Source: a bacterium (GTDB lineage Bacteria; JAMOTN01). From it: DNA of 25,390 nt. The stretch is taken from positions 1 through 25,390 of the forward strand of contig JAMOTN010000060.1 in NCBI GenBank assembly GCA_027062325.1. The letters run 5' to 3'. Under the pieces are notes generated by a model. It was not told where the DNA came from, made no database searches, and was given only the letters and a program-made list of their open reading frames with translations. Positions 24,923 through 25,390 of this stretch are shown piece by piece; position 1 is the stretch's first letter, and each line of letters starts with the position of its first letter. Made by a program: the position numbers and the translations under genes.

Positions 24923-25390
24923 GTGGTTGATAATAAGTCTTCTATTTCATCCGGAAATTCTAGTTTTGAGGTAAAGATACTTTCGCTGTCTCTTGTTAGG
25001 CCAGCTCTTGAACAGCCTAGAAAATACTTTGATGAGGATAAGCTAAGAAAGCTTGCAAGTTCTATAAAGGAAAAGGGGTTGATTCATCCAATAGTGGTTA
25101 GAAAAAAGGGAGATTACTATGAAATAGTTGCAGGTGAGAGAAGATACATTGCTTCTCAAATGGCGGGGCTGCAGGAGGTACCGGTGATAATACTCGATGT
25201 TGATGACAAAGAGGCAATGGAGATAGCGCTTGTTGAGAATGAGTTGAGAGAAGATTTGAATCCGATAGAGAAGGCGGAAGCAGTTCAAAGAATGATAAAA
25301 ATGTATAACATGACTCAGGATGAGGCTGGGGAAATTTTAGGTGTGGATCGATCTACGATAAGTAATCTACTTAGACTCCTTAAGCTTCCA
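24923..25390 (+). CDS. parB: ParB-family chromosome segregation protein (3' end outside window)
   Basis: The first 156 residues of a ParB CTPase clamp, open at the window edge. After a short N-terminal tail, LEQPRKYFDEDKLRKLASSI gives the first CTP-contact box (QPRKYF), followed by GLIHPIVV. The second box is GERRYIAS (71-78), where the usual GERRxRA has Ile for the last Arg. The third is ENELREDLNPIEKA (105-118). The helix-turn-helix TQDEAGEILGVDRSTISNLL (131-150) leads to RLLKLP. Its R143 sits where parS-binding ParB has Arg and Noc has Gln (from memory), favouring ParB over Noc. GTG start with GGGGGAG six bases upstream. It follows rsmG directly, with no parA between, and parS is in the window. 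The short N-terminal tail leaves little room for a ParA-stimulating peptide, but residues 1-15 remain possible. Confidence 0.93.
   Translation, partial: MVDNKSSISSGNSSFEVKILSLSLVRPALEQPRKYFDEDKLRKLASSIKEKGLIHPIVVRKKGDYYEIVAGERRYIASQMAGLQEVPVIILDVDDKEAMEIALVENELREDLNPIEKAEAVQRMIKMYNMTQDEAGEILGVDRSTISNLLRLLKLP

Overview
The window is an AT-rich bacterial chromosome segment containing the replication origin. Genes left of about 15.9 kb (dnaA, a RecF-position ATPase, a zinc-ribbon gene, gyrB, gyrA, ftsB-like) run on the minus strand. Genes right of it (rpmH, rnpA, yidD, yidC, jag, mnmE, two mnmG-type genes, rsmG, parB) run on the plus strand. Between them lies a 396-bp non-coding spacer full of same-orientation TTTTCCACA DnaA boxes. 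A perfect 16-bp parS site lies 2.3 kb from the origin. The content (branched-chain 2-oxoacid:ferredoxin oxidoreductase, methylmalonyl-CoA enzymes, a secreted M14 carboxypeptidase) suggests an anaerobic, peptide- or amino-acid-fermenting, possibly thermophilic bacterium. A Synergistota-like or another deep-branching anaerobic lineage is possible, but I cannot fix the phylum from the sequence.

Region by region: 1-46 is the first codons of a minus-strand membrane or secreted protein. A minus-strand terminator (121-165) and a secreted zinc carboxypeptidase (220-1467, minus) follow. From 1728 to 7857 a plus-strand run encodes the B12-binding subunit of methylmalonyl-CoA mutase, MeaB, methylmalonyl-CoA epimerase, a biotin-dependent carboxyltransferase, and a four-subunit 2-oxoacid:ferredoxin oxidoreductase (ferredoxin, alpha, beta, gamma). 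It ends in a strong hairpin terminator (7904-7952). Together these genes would convert transaminated amino acids to acyl-CoA plus reduced ferredoxin and interconvert succinyl-, methylmalonyl- and propionyl-CoA. The mutase catalytic subunit and the decarboxylase membrane and biotin-carrier subunits are not in the window.

From 8023 to 15881 the minus strand carries the replication and topology genes, ending in two small bitopic membrane proteins, one of them FtsB/DivIC-like. dnaN is absent from its usual place between dnaA and recF, and the RecF-position protein has decayed ATPase motifs.

From 16278 to the right end runs the classic rpmH-rnpA-yidD-yidC-jag-mnmE-mnmG-rsmG-parB order, with several departures. 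RnpA has an altered RNR motif and an insertion. Jag is only a KH domain. mnmG is present as two adjacent, translationally coupled and clearly diverged copies. RsmG is divergent. parB follows rsmG with no parA between them. The tandem mnmG pair and the streamlined replication and segregation genes are the most unusual content. I see no mobile elements, CRISPR arrays, tRNAs or rRNAs.
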